Assembly (NCBI GenBank): GCA_904066235.2
Contig: CAJFCV020000003.1
Coordinates: forward strand, 2,170,001 to 2,234,000
Direction: 5' to 3'
Source: Bursaphelenchus xylophilus
Taxonomy: Eukaryota; Nematoda; Chromadorea; Rhabditida; Aphelenchoididae
DNA: 64,000 nucleotides
Of this stretch, positions 24,593 to 34,443 are shown piece by piece; positions within the stretch are counted from its first letter, which is position 1; each line of letters opens with the position of its first letter. The position numbers were made by a program, and so were the translations under genes. The notes beneath the pieces are model-generated. The model had not been told where the DNA came from. It did not search any database and saw only the letters and a program-made list of their open reading frames with translations.

Positions 24593-25997
24593 ATGGAAAG
24601 AACACTAATAACAGTGATATTATCTAGTCTAATGGTAAGTTAATTGAGTATAACACGCGTAAAATCCCTTTTGTTTAAAACTTTTCCTCATTCTTCATGC
24701 ATTATATAATAACATCAATTTTCAGCTCTCAATCGCCTTTTCTATACCATTTTCCATCTCTCCGTCGCTGCCGCCGGCCCATATGTGTCATCAGCAAGGC
24801 GAGGAGTTCATGGAATGCGGCCCTCACTGTGAGGAGACCTGCGACGAACTGCGGAATGGAACCCGCCGTTCGTGCGTGTTTGGCTGTCGCCGCGGGTGCT
24901 TCTGCGATCATCGGCATGTTCGCTACCGCGGGAAATGCATCACGAGGACAAAGTGTACAGGAAGTAGGTGATATAACAACCGTTTGTTATTATTTTCTCT
25001 TCATTTTTTATTTATAACATAAGTACTCAAGAGCGAAGCTCAGAGTTTCTTTAAATTTTGCGCACATGTCGGGAATAGGCCACATATCAATTCTAGAAAT
25101 TCTTAGCTCGCGTTTTGCAAGGGCAGCCAAGATATTCAACGGTCTTTTCCGCCGATAGAGTACGCAAAACGTCAAGAGCGATCAGAGAGTTTAACTTTTT
25201 TAAATGTAGGGCCTATACAGGTCGACAAAATTTTCTTTCCGCCTGGATCTCGGGAACTGCTGAACCAAGAACCTTGAAAATGGGCACAGAAACAATCTGG
25301 GACGCAATAACACCGCACCCAAAAAATCGTATCATTTGATGCACTTTCCGTACACTTTTTTCATAAATGGCAAAAAACAGGATGACAAAATTTTCTTTCC
25401 ACTTTGCACAAACGTTTGTAACTCATCAGAGGTCGCTAAGGCATGGTTGCGGTATCGTTGTGATTGAAGAGCTCTCTCGATTGGTGAAAGACCATAATTT
25501 CCCATGCCAAACATAGAGAAAGCCTTGACCGGTCATCTCAAAATTTCTCACTGAAAATTTTAGCAATTCCAACACTCTTTTTCTAACACCAAATTTCAGC
25601 AATTTCCCCATCTCCACCCAAGTTCCCTCTCCTGAACGACGCCAATGGTCTGGATCCCAACGAGTTCGAGGACGAGCAACTCTACTCCGCCGAGAACGGC
25701 CCTCAAGACCCGAGATGTCAGAAGAACGCGTACCTCAAATCGTGCGCTGACATCTGCCCCAAACCGTCGTGTCATCATCCCAAACCAGTGAGCAAACTGT
25801 TTCCGAAATACGATCTCTTTATTCCGTCTTACTAATCAATAGTTTTGCAGTTTTTCCCCTGCTTTTCCCTGCGTTGCGGCCGACCGAGATGCGAGTGCAA
25901 AGAGAAGCACGTGTACAAAGATGAGCAGCGTCTGGAATGTGTTCACATCGACAAATGCCCCATGCCAAAGCCTGTTGACCTACATCGTTATATTTGA
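24593..25997 (+). CDS. Secreted protein with two TIL (trypsin-inhibitor-like) domains
   Basis: Four exons: 24593-24634, 24726-24963, 25600-25787 and 25851-25997, phases consistent, 204 residues. Signal peptide MERTLITVILSSLM-LSIAFSIPF. The first TIL domain (about residues 34-92) has ten cysteines, from CHQQGEEFMECGPHCEETC to CFCDHRHVRYRGKC. After an acidic linker (DPNEFEDEQLYSAENGPQD) the second domain (about 133-190) runs from CQKNAYLKSCADICPKPSC to CECKEKHVYKDEQ, C, C. TIL domains usually inhibit serine proteases; the target cannot be read from sequence. Intron 2 (636 bp) carries an R1 fragment at 25022-25200. The second domain is split by intron 3. Confidence 0.88.
25022..25200 (+). repeat. 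R1 fragment in an intron
   Basis: CAAGAGCGAAGCTCAGAGTTT, CAATTCTAGAAATTCTTAGCTC, CAGCCAAGATATTCAAC and GATCAGAGAG follow the family order. It lies inside intron 2 of the TIL gene, and the right half is lost. Confidence 0.65.
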
Positions 25998-26065
25998 ATA
26001 TATTTCTTGCCAGATTTTTTGAGATTTTTAGTTAATAATTAGAAAAAAAAATCTGATTTTTGCCA

Positions 26066-26512
26066 TACAATGGGGGACCTGATCCAGTGGCAAAAAACGT
26101 ACCAGTTTGCACCCAGGAAATACAGTGGGGTACCCGATGGGAATTTGACAAAAAAACGTACCATTTGCATCCGGGAAGCATCAAAAATGTGGCAAAATGC
26201 TTCCCTCTCCAAGTGAAAAAACTTGGTTTTGAAGGGCGCGCCCTTGAAATCGGACTTTTTTCACTTGGAAATGGAGGTATTTTGCCACATTTTTGATACT
26301 TCCTGGATGCAACATGACATGTTTTTGACACTGGACCAGGTCTACCATTGTATTAAAAAAAGTGGAAAAATGCCTCCCAGCTCTTTTTGTGAGGCGCCCT
26401 TCAAAACGGAGTTTCTTCACTTGGAAAGGGAGGCATTTCGTCACATTTTTGACACTTTCCGGATGCAAAATGATACTTTTTTTGCCACTGAATCAGATCC
26501 ATCACTGTATGT
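26066..26512. repeat. Two adjacent R2 elements between convergent genes
   Basis: The first palindrome (about 26066-26351) has the ends GACCTGATCCAGTGGCAA and GACACTGGACCAGGTC, with a short internal duplication of the left end near 26128. The second (about 26355-26510) retains mainly the right arm, ending TGCCACTGAATCAGATCC. They fill the gap between the TIL gene and the chemoreceptor gene, which converge here. Confidence 0.7.
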
Positions 26513-26527
26513 ATAAAATCCATTTAT

Positions 26528-29500
26528 TCAAATAGATCTTTGACTAACATTCAGTCTTCTTGTAGCCACCACAACACTTTCACTCTTTACTTTCTTTTGC
26601 CAACGAACCAGCCGTCCAACTGCCCGTCGATAGGGCGTAATAAAGTAGAGGATGCAGACGTAATCGATGATTCCATGGAGCGTCAAACACGTCTCCGTCA
26701 ACGTAGTCAGCTCTTCCGTGTATTTGAATTGAACGCCGAACGCGATAGTCGACAAAACGACGGGCAGAATGACGATGACAAAGTAGTTGAGGAGCTGGAA
26801 TGCGACCGCCCGCAGCAGGACCAACTGCATTCGATGGGTTTGCAGCGAGAGTTTGGCCGAATTCCGATGAACTTCCCGATACAAAACCGCGAATGCGATG
26901 AATTCCAGGCAAATGAAGAAGATACAGACCAGCGCGGTCAAATAACAATATAGCCGGGTATTCGGGAGGTACTCCACGCACGCGTAGAGGGTCGTGTTCG
27001 CAAGGAATTTGAGGTGAGGAACTCGCATCGTGAACTCGTCGTAGAGACGCTCTCTGTCCGTAATTACGACCTTTTGAAAGGCATAGAGGTAGGTTGTTGT
27101 GACTAGAATATGGTACGCAATGATCGCCAGTACATAGCGATGAGGATGTCGCCGAATACGGCGGACAAACGGCCCATTTGTGGCCTGAAAGTTCGAATTA
27201 GAAAAAGAAGAATTGCCGGGCACGTCAAGATTTTGCGCTCAAAGGGTTATCTCTCAACACGAAAGTTGGCATTCTGTTTCCGTTTATGAAAGTATCCAAA
27301 AAGTCCGTCTCAATGACGATTTTTTTGGACGAGGTCAGACGAAAGGCGAAATATTGCGTAAAATGAAGAGATTTTCCATCTCGAAACTGGCTCGTTTGAT
27401 TTTTTTCGTTTTAGGCTCAAAAAATCCGCCTTGTTCCAGACTATGTTTCCATCAAACTTCAAACAAGGGCGAGGGAAACTCTTGGAGAAATCGGCAAAAT
27501 CGCAACATCTTTCTCATTTACAGGTCGTTAGTAAAATTTTATAAGGGTTATGTCAACCGGGGGTACTTTTTAGGACGATTGGGCCCGGTTTTGTCCCCAC
27601 CCCGGTTTTGTCCCCAAGACGGTTTTGTCCCCAGCACGTTTTTGTCCCCACTTTTTTCGAGCCTTTTTGTCCCCAGACCGGTTTTGTCCCCAGGACGGTT
27701 TTGTCCCCAAGACGTTTTTGTCCCCACTTTTTTATTTTTTTGTCCCCACACCGGTTTTGTCCCCAGGTCGTTTTTGTCCCCAAGCTGGATAGTACGATTA
27801 AAAATTATGCATTCAGATGTTAATGCTGTTGGTTTGAAGCCCCGCACTTCCCAAAAAATGTGTTTTTAGCACTTGGTACTGTATAGTTCAAGGTGGTATT
27901 ATATAGCACGAGGTAAAAATTAAGCTTTAACGCGTGAATGACGTTGTTTTGGTAAGCAGTAGTGATCAGACGTTCATTTTGTGCAAAAACAAATTCGTGC
28001 ATATAGTACCATGTGCTAAAACACATTTTTGAGAAGTACTGGGCTTCAACCCCATAGCATTGACGTGTTATGGCTTAATTTTTACCTCGTGCTATATAGT
28101 ACCACCTTGTACTATACAGTACCAAGTGCTAAAAACACATTTTTTGGGAAGTGCGGGGCTTCAAACCAACAGCATTAACATCTGAATGCATAATTTTTAA
28201 TCGTACTATCCAGCTTGGGGACAAAAACGTCCCGGGGACGAAACCGGTGTGGGGACAAAAAATAAAAAAAGTGGGGACAAAAACGTCTTGGGGACAAAAC
28301 CGTCCTGGGGACAAAACCGGTCTGGGGACAAAAAGGCTCGAAAAAAGTGGGGACAAAAACGTCCTGGGGACAAAACCGTCTTGGGGACAAAACCGGGGTG
28401 GGGACAAAAACGTCCACTACGTTTAGGACATTTTTTGTCATAAGTCCCAAATAACGCTTCGATGGGCTGAACCACTATTATATTATTACTCACTACAGTA
28501 CCCTCTTTCATTTCTGTATGGAGGTGCCGACTCGTCCGGAAAGGGTTAAGCAGGAGTCCAGCTTCAAACCTATGTATGCAATAAACCCATTCTACACCAT
28601 CTTCCATGTGTAATCAGGTTACAGTGAGGGACCGGATCCAATGGCAAAAAATGTGTCATTTTGCATCCCGGAAGGGACCAAAATGTCTCCAAACCCTTCC
28701 CTTCTCTAAGCTGAAAAACCCCGCTTTGAAGAGCCCGCCTTGAAGGAAAGGGCGCGCTTTTCAAAGCGGAGTTTTTTAGCTTAGGGAAGGGAAGGGTTTG
28801 GAGTCATTTTGGCCCCTTCCGGGATGCAAAAGGAGACGTTTTTTGCCATTGGATCAGGTCCCTCACTGTATCTTTGGAGAAAAAAATGATCTTTAAGCGA
28901 GGGGAAGCTCTTCAAAACGGAGTTTTTCTAGTTGGCGAGGGAGGCATTTTGCCACATTTTTTTGATACTTCCCGGCTCCAAAATGGTACGTTTTTTGCCA
29001 CTAGAGCAGGTCCGTCACAGTACACCCTCGTCGAAGCTAATTGTGGTCCCGAGAGCAAGGGGAAAAAATTTGACGTGTAAAAAGGCATTGAAAAACTTTG
29101 ATTTTCTAGCCAATTTTCTTCAAGAATTCAAGTTTTTCATTCCGCGTCACGACTTTTCGAGACGCGGAAATTTTGCGACACGAAAACTCCGCAAAGGAAA
29201 GCTTTCTCATTTCACTAACAACTTACAAACGCCAGTCGCTGCACCAATCCCCACGCCGTGCTGATCGCCATGTTCAAGCCGCAGCCCAGAAACGCCGCAG
29301 ACATTGCGGTTGCAGGGAAATTTTGGACCAAAAAAAGGGGCGCAAACGTGATGCAGGGCGCTGGGAATCGAATGTGCGCATTGGTCGAAGCAACCAACAT
29401 TGCATACGTCAAGCACCAAATAATATTGTTCAACAAAAAGTATTTGTAGCTCTGAACTTGTCGCGAATAATTGAGGATGACATAGATCAGGATTGGCGCC

Positions 29501-29595
29501 AAAATTAGTTCGGCGAGCACGGTCAGATGGACGATTTGACGACATACCAGAGTAAAAATCGGATTCACAGTGCGATCCTGAATGCCGTCAGGCAT
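26528..29595 (-). CDS. Seven-transmembrane chemoreceptor, nematode Str superfamily (Srh/Sri-like)
   Basis: Two exons, 29227-29595 and 26528-27184, joined in phase 0, about 341 residues. The chosen start is the ATG at 29595 (MPDGIQDRTVNPIF). Exon 1 carries three membrane segments and exon 2 four: YVLAIIAYHILVTTTYLYAF, LTALVCIFFICLEFIAFAVLY, AVAFQLLNYFVIVILPVVL and HGIIDYVCILYFITPYRRA. The last one ends in the (T)PYR motif found at the end of TM7 in nematode serpentine receptors of the Str superfamily. Length fits the class (about 330-350). Presumed to act in chemosensory neurons. Its single 2,042-bp intron contains one foldback and several R2 copies; no stop or frameshift is seen. The exact family (srh or sri) is uncertain. 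Confidence 0.82.
27577..28421. mobile_element. Foldback element with tandem-repeat arms (TTTTGTCCCC units), 8-bp duplication TTTAGGAC
   Basis: Both arms are tandem 17-18 bp units built on GGTTTTGTCCCCAAGAC, in opposite orientation, followed inward by a shared single-copy stretch (GTACTATCCAGCTTGGGG side) and a centre with TATATAGTACCACC. TTTAGGAC is present at 27569-27576 and 28422-28429. It lies in the chemoreceptor intron. Long overlapping frames here are repeat translations. Confidence 0.75.
28618..28870. repeat. R2 palindromic element
   Basis: ACCGGATCCAATGGCAAAAA at the left is matched by TTTTTTGCCATTGGATCAGG at the right. The arms hold CATTTTGCATCCCGGAAGG and its complement. A truncated second copy follows at 28925-29022. 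Confidence 0.75.
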
Positions 29596-29851
29596 GACAA
29601 ACGCATATCCCACACAACAATGGATAACTTAATTTTGACTGTGGCGGGCGAATTTTGGAAATTTGTCAGTTTTTGGAATAATAGCGCTAAAATTTTTAAA
29701 TTAAAATTAAAAATGCCAAAACATTTCACCTGGTTCCTGTTTTTTGAAATACGCGGAATTTTGGGAGTGTGAAAAAATTTGTGGAGCAAAGAAAAAGTGG
29801 TTAGCTCAGTGTGGGAGCGATATTAAAACGTCACTTCTGTAAATTATTCTA

Positions 29852-30672
29852 CATGACAAAAATCAAAAAAAAATTGGCAAGTTTGGAACAAAAAATTCCG
29901 AAAAAGCGCCAAAAAAGTCGAATTTTCGACCAAAAAAATCTCGGGTTTTCCTGGAAATGACGAGCTGAAAATCATTAATGTATTTTAAATATTCTTGTTC
30001 TAATTCTACTCCAAGTATCATCAAAATATAGACATTTGAATTGTCAGAAAAACTCCTTATTTTGTACAGAGTGGGGCATCTTTGTGGTCCGATTTGAATT
30101 GGCTATAATTTTTTAAGTTTTTGGCCAAACCTTAAAATTCTTTTTTTCCCTGAATCCTCAGACGTCCCCACTTTGTTTATTATAATACCAAATATACACG
30201 TGTATAAAATTTAAAGAAAATCTGAGTGTCGCACAAGGGGCTTCCCTTGTTAAGCATCAAAATTAGAGATTTTTGTTTGTAGTCGACTTTTGCTGTAAGC
30301 TAATAAATGGGTATAACATATTTGGTACTAAACAAAATGGGGACGTCTGAGGATTCAGGGAAAAAAAAGAATTTTAAGATTTGGCCTAAAACTAAAAAAG
30401 TTATAACCAATTCAAATCGGGCCACAAAGATGCCCCACTCTGTACAAAATAAAGAGTTTTTCTGACAATTCAAATGTCTATATTTTGATGATACTTGGAG
30501 TAGAATTAGAACAAGAATATTTAAAATACATTAATGATTTTCAGCTCGTCATTTCCATGAAAACCCAAGATTTTTTTGGTCGAAAATTCGACTTTTTGGC
30601 GCTTTTTCGAAATTTTTTGTTCCAAAATTGCCAATTTTTTTTGATTTTTGTAACAAAAATTTCCAAATTTTA
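29852..30672. mobile_element. Palindromic element filling the gap between the chemoreceptor and coq-2
   Basis: Arms of about 340 bp are inverted repeats: CCGAAAAAGCGCCAAAAAAG on the left matches the right arm's CTTTTTGGCGCTTTTTCG. The centre, about 30190-30320, includes a fragment with the R1 end sequence (AAATCTGAGTGTCGCAC). No coding frame. Confidence 0.75.
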
Positions 30673-30808
30673 ATAAAATTTCTGGACCGTGGAATTCAAA
30701 AAAGTTTTGATTTACTCTATTCGCCTTCAATTTCACAGCTTTATCAACAACCAACATAAAAATTAACAAAAAAATAACAACCTATTTGAACCTAAAGTAA
30801 TATACAGC

Positions 30809-32126
30809 CTAAACACATTCCTCATCACTCTCTTTGACCGGATCTTTTTCCTTCTGCTCTTTAATCATATTAGACCCCACAATGGAGACAAAAAGAACCG
30901 CTCCAATCCAGAAATTCGATCTGAATTTGTTCCAACAATCCTCCCCATTGCCAATGTCCAAGGTGTATATTTGATGGCCAAGATGACCGCCAATTGCCGA
31001 AATTCCAAGGTAGTATGGCCACGTCTGGTCGGTTATTACTCCGAGGGCCAGCAAATTTGCGAACATTCCGGTGGAAAACGCGGTAAGATATTTTTTGGTA
31101 TTTTCGCCGAATAATAGGGCAGTTGACTTCACTCCGATCAGAGCGTCGTCAGATTTGTCCTGAAAGCGACATCAGTAAATCATGAGCTTAACAAGGTCAT
31201 AAAGATCCTGTTTTATCAACTCCATCCAATCAAGCTTCCTAGAAATCAAAAAAAAACAAAAATAATATTACACTACCTGATGAGCATAAATCGTATCATA
31301 AACCATCGTCCAGCACCAGCCAGCAAAGTATAATGGCAAAATGATCGGGCAAAAGTGGCCAGTAACAGCTGTGAATCCCATCAGAGCTCCATAATTGAAG
31401 GTGAGACCCAATACGGCCTGCGGCCAGTTGGTTATTCGTTTGAAGAAAGGGTAACTAAAAACCAGCACCAATGACGATGCTCCAAGCCCGACGGTGGTCC
31501 AATTCATTTGCAGAAGAATGCCAAGAGAAGATGAAAGGAGGACAGCTAAAAGTCCAACAGCTTCTTTGGGAGTTAGATCACCATTCGCCAACGGCCTTGA
31601 CTTGGTCCTTTCTACCTAAAATTATATAAAAAATAAACAAAATCCCTCACCTTTTTATCAAAATCCTTGTCCCACAAATCGTTCACCACGCAGCCAGCCC
31701 CTCTCATCAAGATGGCTCCAGTTCCGAAGAGCGCCATCATCTTTGGATCGGGAAATTGACCAGCCTTAGAGGCCAAAGCAATCGACCAGGTGCAAGGCCA
31801 ATACAGCAGCCATGTGCCTAAAAATACAATAAATAAAGAACAAATGCGTTACCGATTGGCTTGTCCAACCTCATCAACCTCAAATATGGCTGGATTTTTT
31901 GTGGTGATGAGTTTACTAAGGAAGCGGGAGAAACAAGACATGGTGAAGATGTTGATATCCTTCGGACAGGTCTGAAATAGGTGAAGTTAGATTAAAAACA
32001 TCCATAAGGCGTAAATAAGTCATTTTATTGAGAAAATACCTTATCCTATACCCAAAAATTGCCGAGAACTTACAAAAAACACCTTTCCCCACATCTCCTC
32101 AACAAATAACTGGAAATCAAAAGCAT
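30809..32126 (-). CDS. coq-2: 4-hydroxybenzoate polyprenyltransferase, mitochondrial (ubiquinone biosynthesis)
   Basis: Five exons: 32074-32126, 31853-31971, 31651-31817, 31277-31615 and 30809-31159, all phases consistent, 342 residues. It attaches the polyprenyl tail to 4-hydroxybenzoate in coenzyme Q synthesis at the inner mitochondrial membrane. The N-terminus ([17 protein letters not shown], then PVRRISTSS) looks like a mitochondrial targeting peptide. The UbiA core begins [12 protein letters not shown], has the first Asp motif NDLWDKDFD and the second DTIYAHQDKSDD, with several membrane helices between and after. Length matches COQ2 of other animals. The frame of exon 2 was fixed by homology ([10 protein letters not shown]), because another frame in that exon is also open. 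A CGCAGCTCGCGCCC motif lies 110 bp upstream. Confidence 0.9.
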
Positions 32127-32235
32127 TCTGAATCTTCCATGAATAAACACTCTAGTTGTTGATCATACCCAACAACTCAGACGGCTTCCACTCCAAGAAA
32201 TCAAAAAAATCCGAAGAAAAATAAAATATTTTTTC

Positions 32236-32249
32236 CGCAGCTCGCGCCC
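32236..32249 (+). promoter_or_regulatory. Promoter-proximal motif CGCAGCTCGCGCCC
   Basis: The 14-mer lies 110 bp upstream of the coq-2 start. It occurs identically, on the other strand, at 49565-49578 upstream of the RSF1-like gene, and with one base change in the duplicated segment at 44249-44262 and 44561-44574. A GC-rich 14-mer in AT-rich DNA near two gene starts is a plausible promoter element; no factor is assigned. Confidence 0.4.
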
Positions 32250-32496
32250 GTGACTTTGCAGGCTGCATGTTGATAAATCGCCGGAATTTGTGGATTTACC
32301 GTATAACTTGTCCGGAAAAGGCTTGGAAAATGGAAGTCAAGTGAAAATGGAGTAGAATAACGATTTACAACGACAAGGTAAGATCAAAATTTTTCTCTAT
32401 TGATGAAAAAATTAACAATGGAAGAAACTCAAGTGCGACATGTCGCGACATTCAGATTTTCCTCAAATTTTGCACACGCATTGCGCATAGGCCACA

Positions 32497-33898
32497 CACT
32501 GCGGGTCGGGTCAAGTTTTTTTCATGTGGTGGTCAAGTCTTTCCCCTAATATTATTTTTTCCCCGAAATTCAGACTGTTATACTAGTCGCGGAAAAAAGT
32601 CCTTAGAATTTTTCGCGGCCCCCAAATCTCGTCGCACTCCGAAATGTTGATTTGTCGCGGGAATCGCGCGCGACAATAAGGCAAAAACACGAAAATTGCA
32701 CAGTGCAAAAGCACTTTTCGGGTTCATGCACAGTGCAGAGTCGCAGAAAATTCTAAGGACTTTTTTCCGCGACTAGTATCGGAGGTTAATCAAGGTAAAT
32801 CTGGTCAGTTCTTGTTGATTATTTCAAGAACAAGTCTTATTCTATTTTTAGAAATCAAATTTGATTGAATTACGGTGTGGGTTTGCCTCAATTTTTAGCA
32901 TTCTTTGGGGGTATGTATTCTATACCTAAATGATCAATTGTGAGACAGTTTCAAGTCTGATTTACGATATCATTTCCATTTCACCTTCGGACGTACGCCA
33001 CCTGTCCAATAAAGGTAAGTAACTGTGAATCTGGTAGTCCGTTTTTTAGTAATTAAAGATTTTGTATATTATTCTAGGTTATTCAGAAAATTTTGTACGG
33101 GATTTGCCTGGTTTTCCCTCAAAATCACGTCCAACATATTAATTTTACTGTCCTAACCACGTTTTCCATCACCAGAGGTCTTCACAGATGTGATCCAGAC
33201 GTTATACGTTACAGGGATCATGTATAACATCCGCCTGAAAAAAACGCTAGATTGGTCTCAAACACATTTTTGCTTCGCTTGATGATCCTCGAAAGTATTT
33301 TCTTTGATTTTTATGAAAATTCCGCATAGTTTGGGCGTTGAATTTCATCTCTACCTAAAATCTGCATCAACTTTGGACACAAAGAAAAAGTCTAAAAGAG
33401 AAGGAGAAACCTGTCCACTTACGTTTTTATAGGCACTAGAGACCAATATTACGCTAAATAATCTAATCCAGGCCGAAAACTTGGCAAATCTCAACAAAAA
33501 TCTTCAAAAGTACCTAGTATAATATACAAAATCTTTAATTACTAGAAAACGGACTACCAGATTCACAGTTACTTGCCTTTATTGGACAGGTGGCGTACGT
33601 CCGAAGGTGAAATGGAAACGATATCGTAAATCAGACTTGAAACTGTCTCACAATTGATCATTTAGGTATAGAATACATACCCCCAAAGAATGCTAAAAAT
33701 TGAGGCAAACCCACACCGTAATTCAATCAAATTTGATTTCTAAAAATAGAATAAGACTTGTTCTTGAAATAATCAACAAGAACTGACCAGATTTACCTTG
33801 ATTAACCTCCCATATAACAGTCTGAATTTCGGGGAAAAAATAATATTAGGGGAAAGACTTGACCACCCCATGAAAAAAACTTGACCCGACCCGCAGTG
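32497..33898. mobile_element. CACTG-ended palindromic element with 5-bp duplication (CCACA)
   Basis: 1,402 bp with long inverted arms, ends CACTGCGGGTCGGGTCAAGT and its complement. CCACA is at 32492-32496 and 33899-33903. The arms carry TTTGGGGGTATGTATTC and GTACGCCACCTGTCC landmarks. A smaller element at 32583-32776 is nested inside. The end pattern and 5-bp duplication are shared with the element at 35655-36855. Confidence 0.85.
32583..32776. mobile_element. 194-bp MITE nested in the CACTG element, TA duplication
   Basis: Ends CTAGTCGCGGAAAAAAGTCC / GGACTTTTTTCCGCGACTAG, TA at 32581-32582 and 32777-32778. The interior holds two GCACTGTGC-type cores (GCACAGTGCAAAAGCAC and ATGCACAGTGCAGAG). 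The opposite arm of the host element shows the uninterrupted sequence (GTTATATGGGAGG in complement). Confidence 0.85.
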
Positions 33899-34443
33899 CC
33901 ACATATCAAGTCCTGAAAGTTTTAGCGCTCGCTCTGCAGGCACCGCCGAGATATTGACCGATCTTTGAGGGCGAGAGAGTACGTGAAACGCGGAGTGGTC
34001 AGAGAGAAAACCACTTTTTGGCCGTATCTTTGTCAGTTTCGTGCGGAAAAAATTGATTTTTTGTGGAAACATTGCTCTCCACGGTAGAAATAAGTGCAGA
34101 ACTTCTCATGCCAAGATTTGCAAAAAAAATGTCAAAATTTTGCCGGCTTTTCATCTAAAAATCTCGATTGTTTCTGCAAAGCGCAAGCTAAAAATCTCGG
34201 CTCATGTTTTAGCAAAAAATCTCTGAATTTATGCCAAGTTTCATCCAAATCTGAGCACCGCATTTGGGGTATTTTCATTAAAATTTCCATCGCGACGTCA
34301 TTAAAATTTAGACATGAATTTTAATTTTTTTTCAATTTTTTTAATTACAATCCCAACGACCGAAAATTTACGGCTTTTATGACCCTATATAATCCAACGG
34401 ATTTTATCAAAAAAATTAATTTTCTGATCATGAATTTTTTCGC

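Larger units (their letters stand above)
32430..34278 (+). repeat. R1 element interrupted by a later insertion
   Basis: Left part 32430-32496 (AAGTGCGACATGTC, CATTCAGATTTTCC, GCGCATAGGCCACA) and right part 33899-34278 (CACATATCAAGTCCTGAAAG through AAATCTGAGCACCGCATTTGG) form one R1 copy. The interruption is exactly the element at 32497-33898, with CCACA repeated on both sides. Ends are inverted repeats. Confidence 0.8.

Noticed and set aside
27548..28443. Frames rich in FVPxxFLSP or GDKxxLGTKP repeats
   Set aside because: Translations of the TTTTGTCCCC arms of a foldback element; mirrored on both strands and arms.
32503..34278. Several frames that looked like possible small genes in the 32-34 kb region
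   Set aside because: They lie in mirror-image arms of palindromic elements and have counterparts on the opposite arm.
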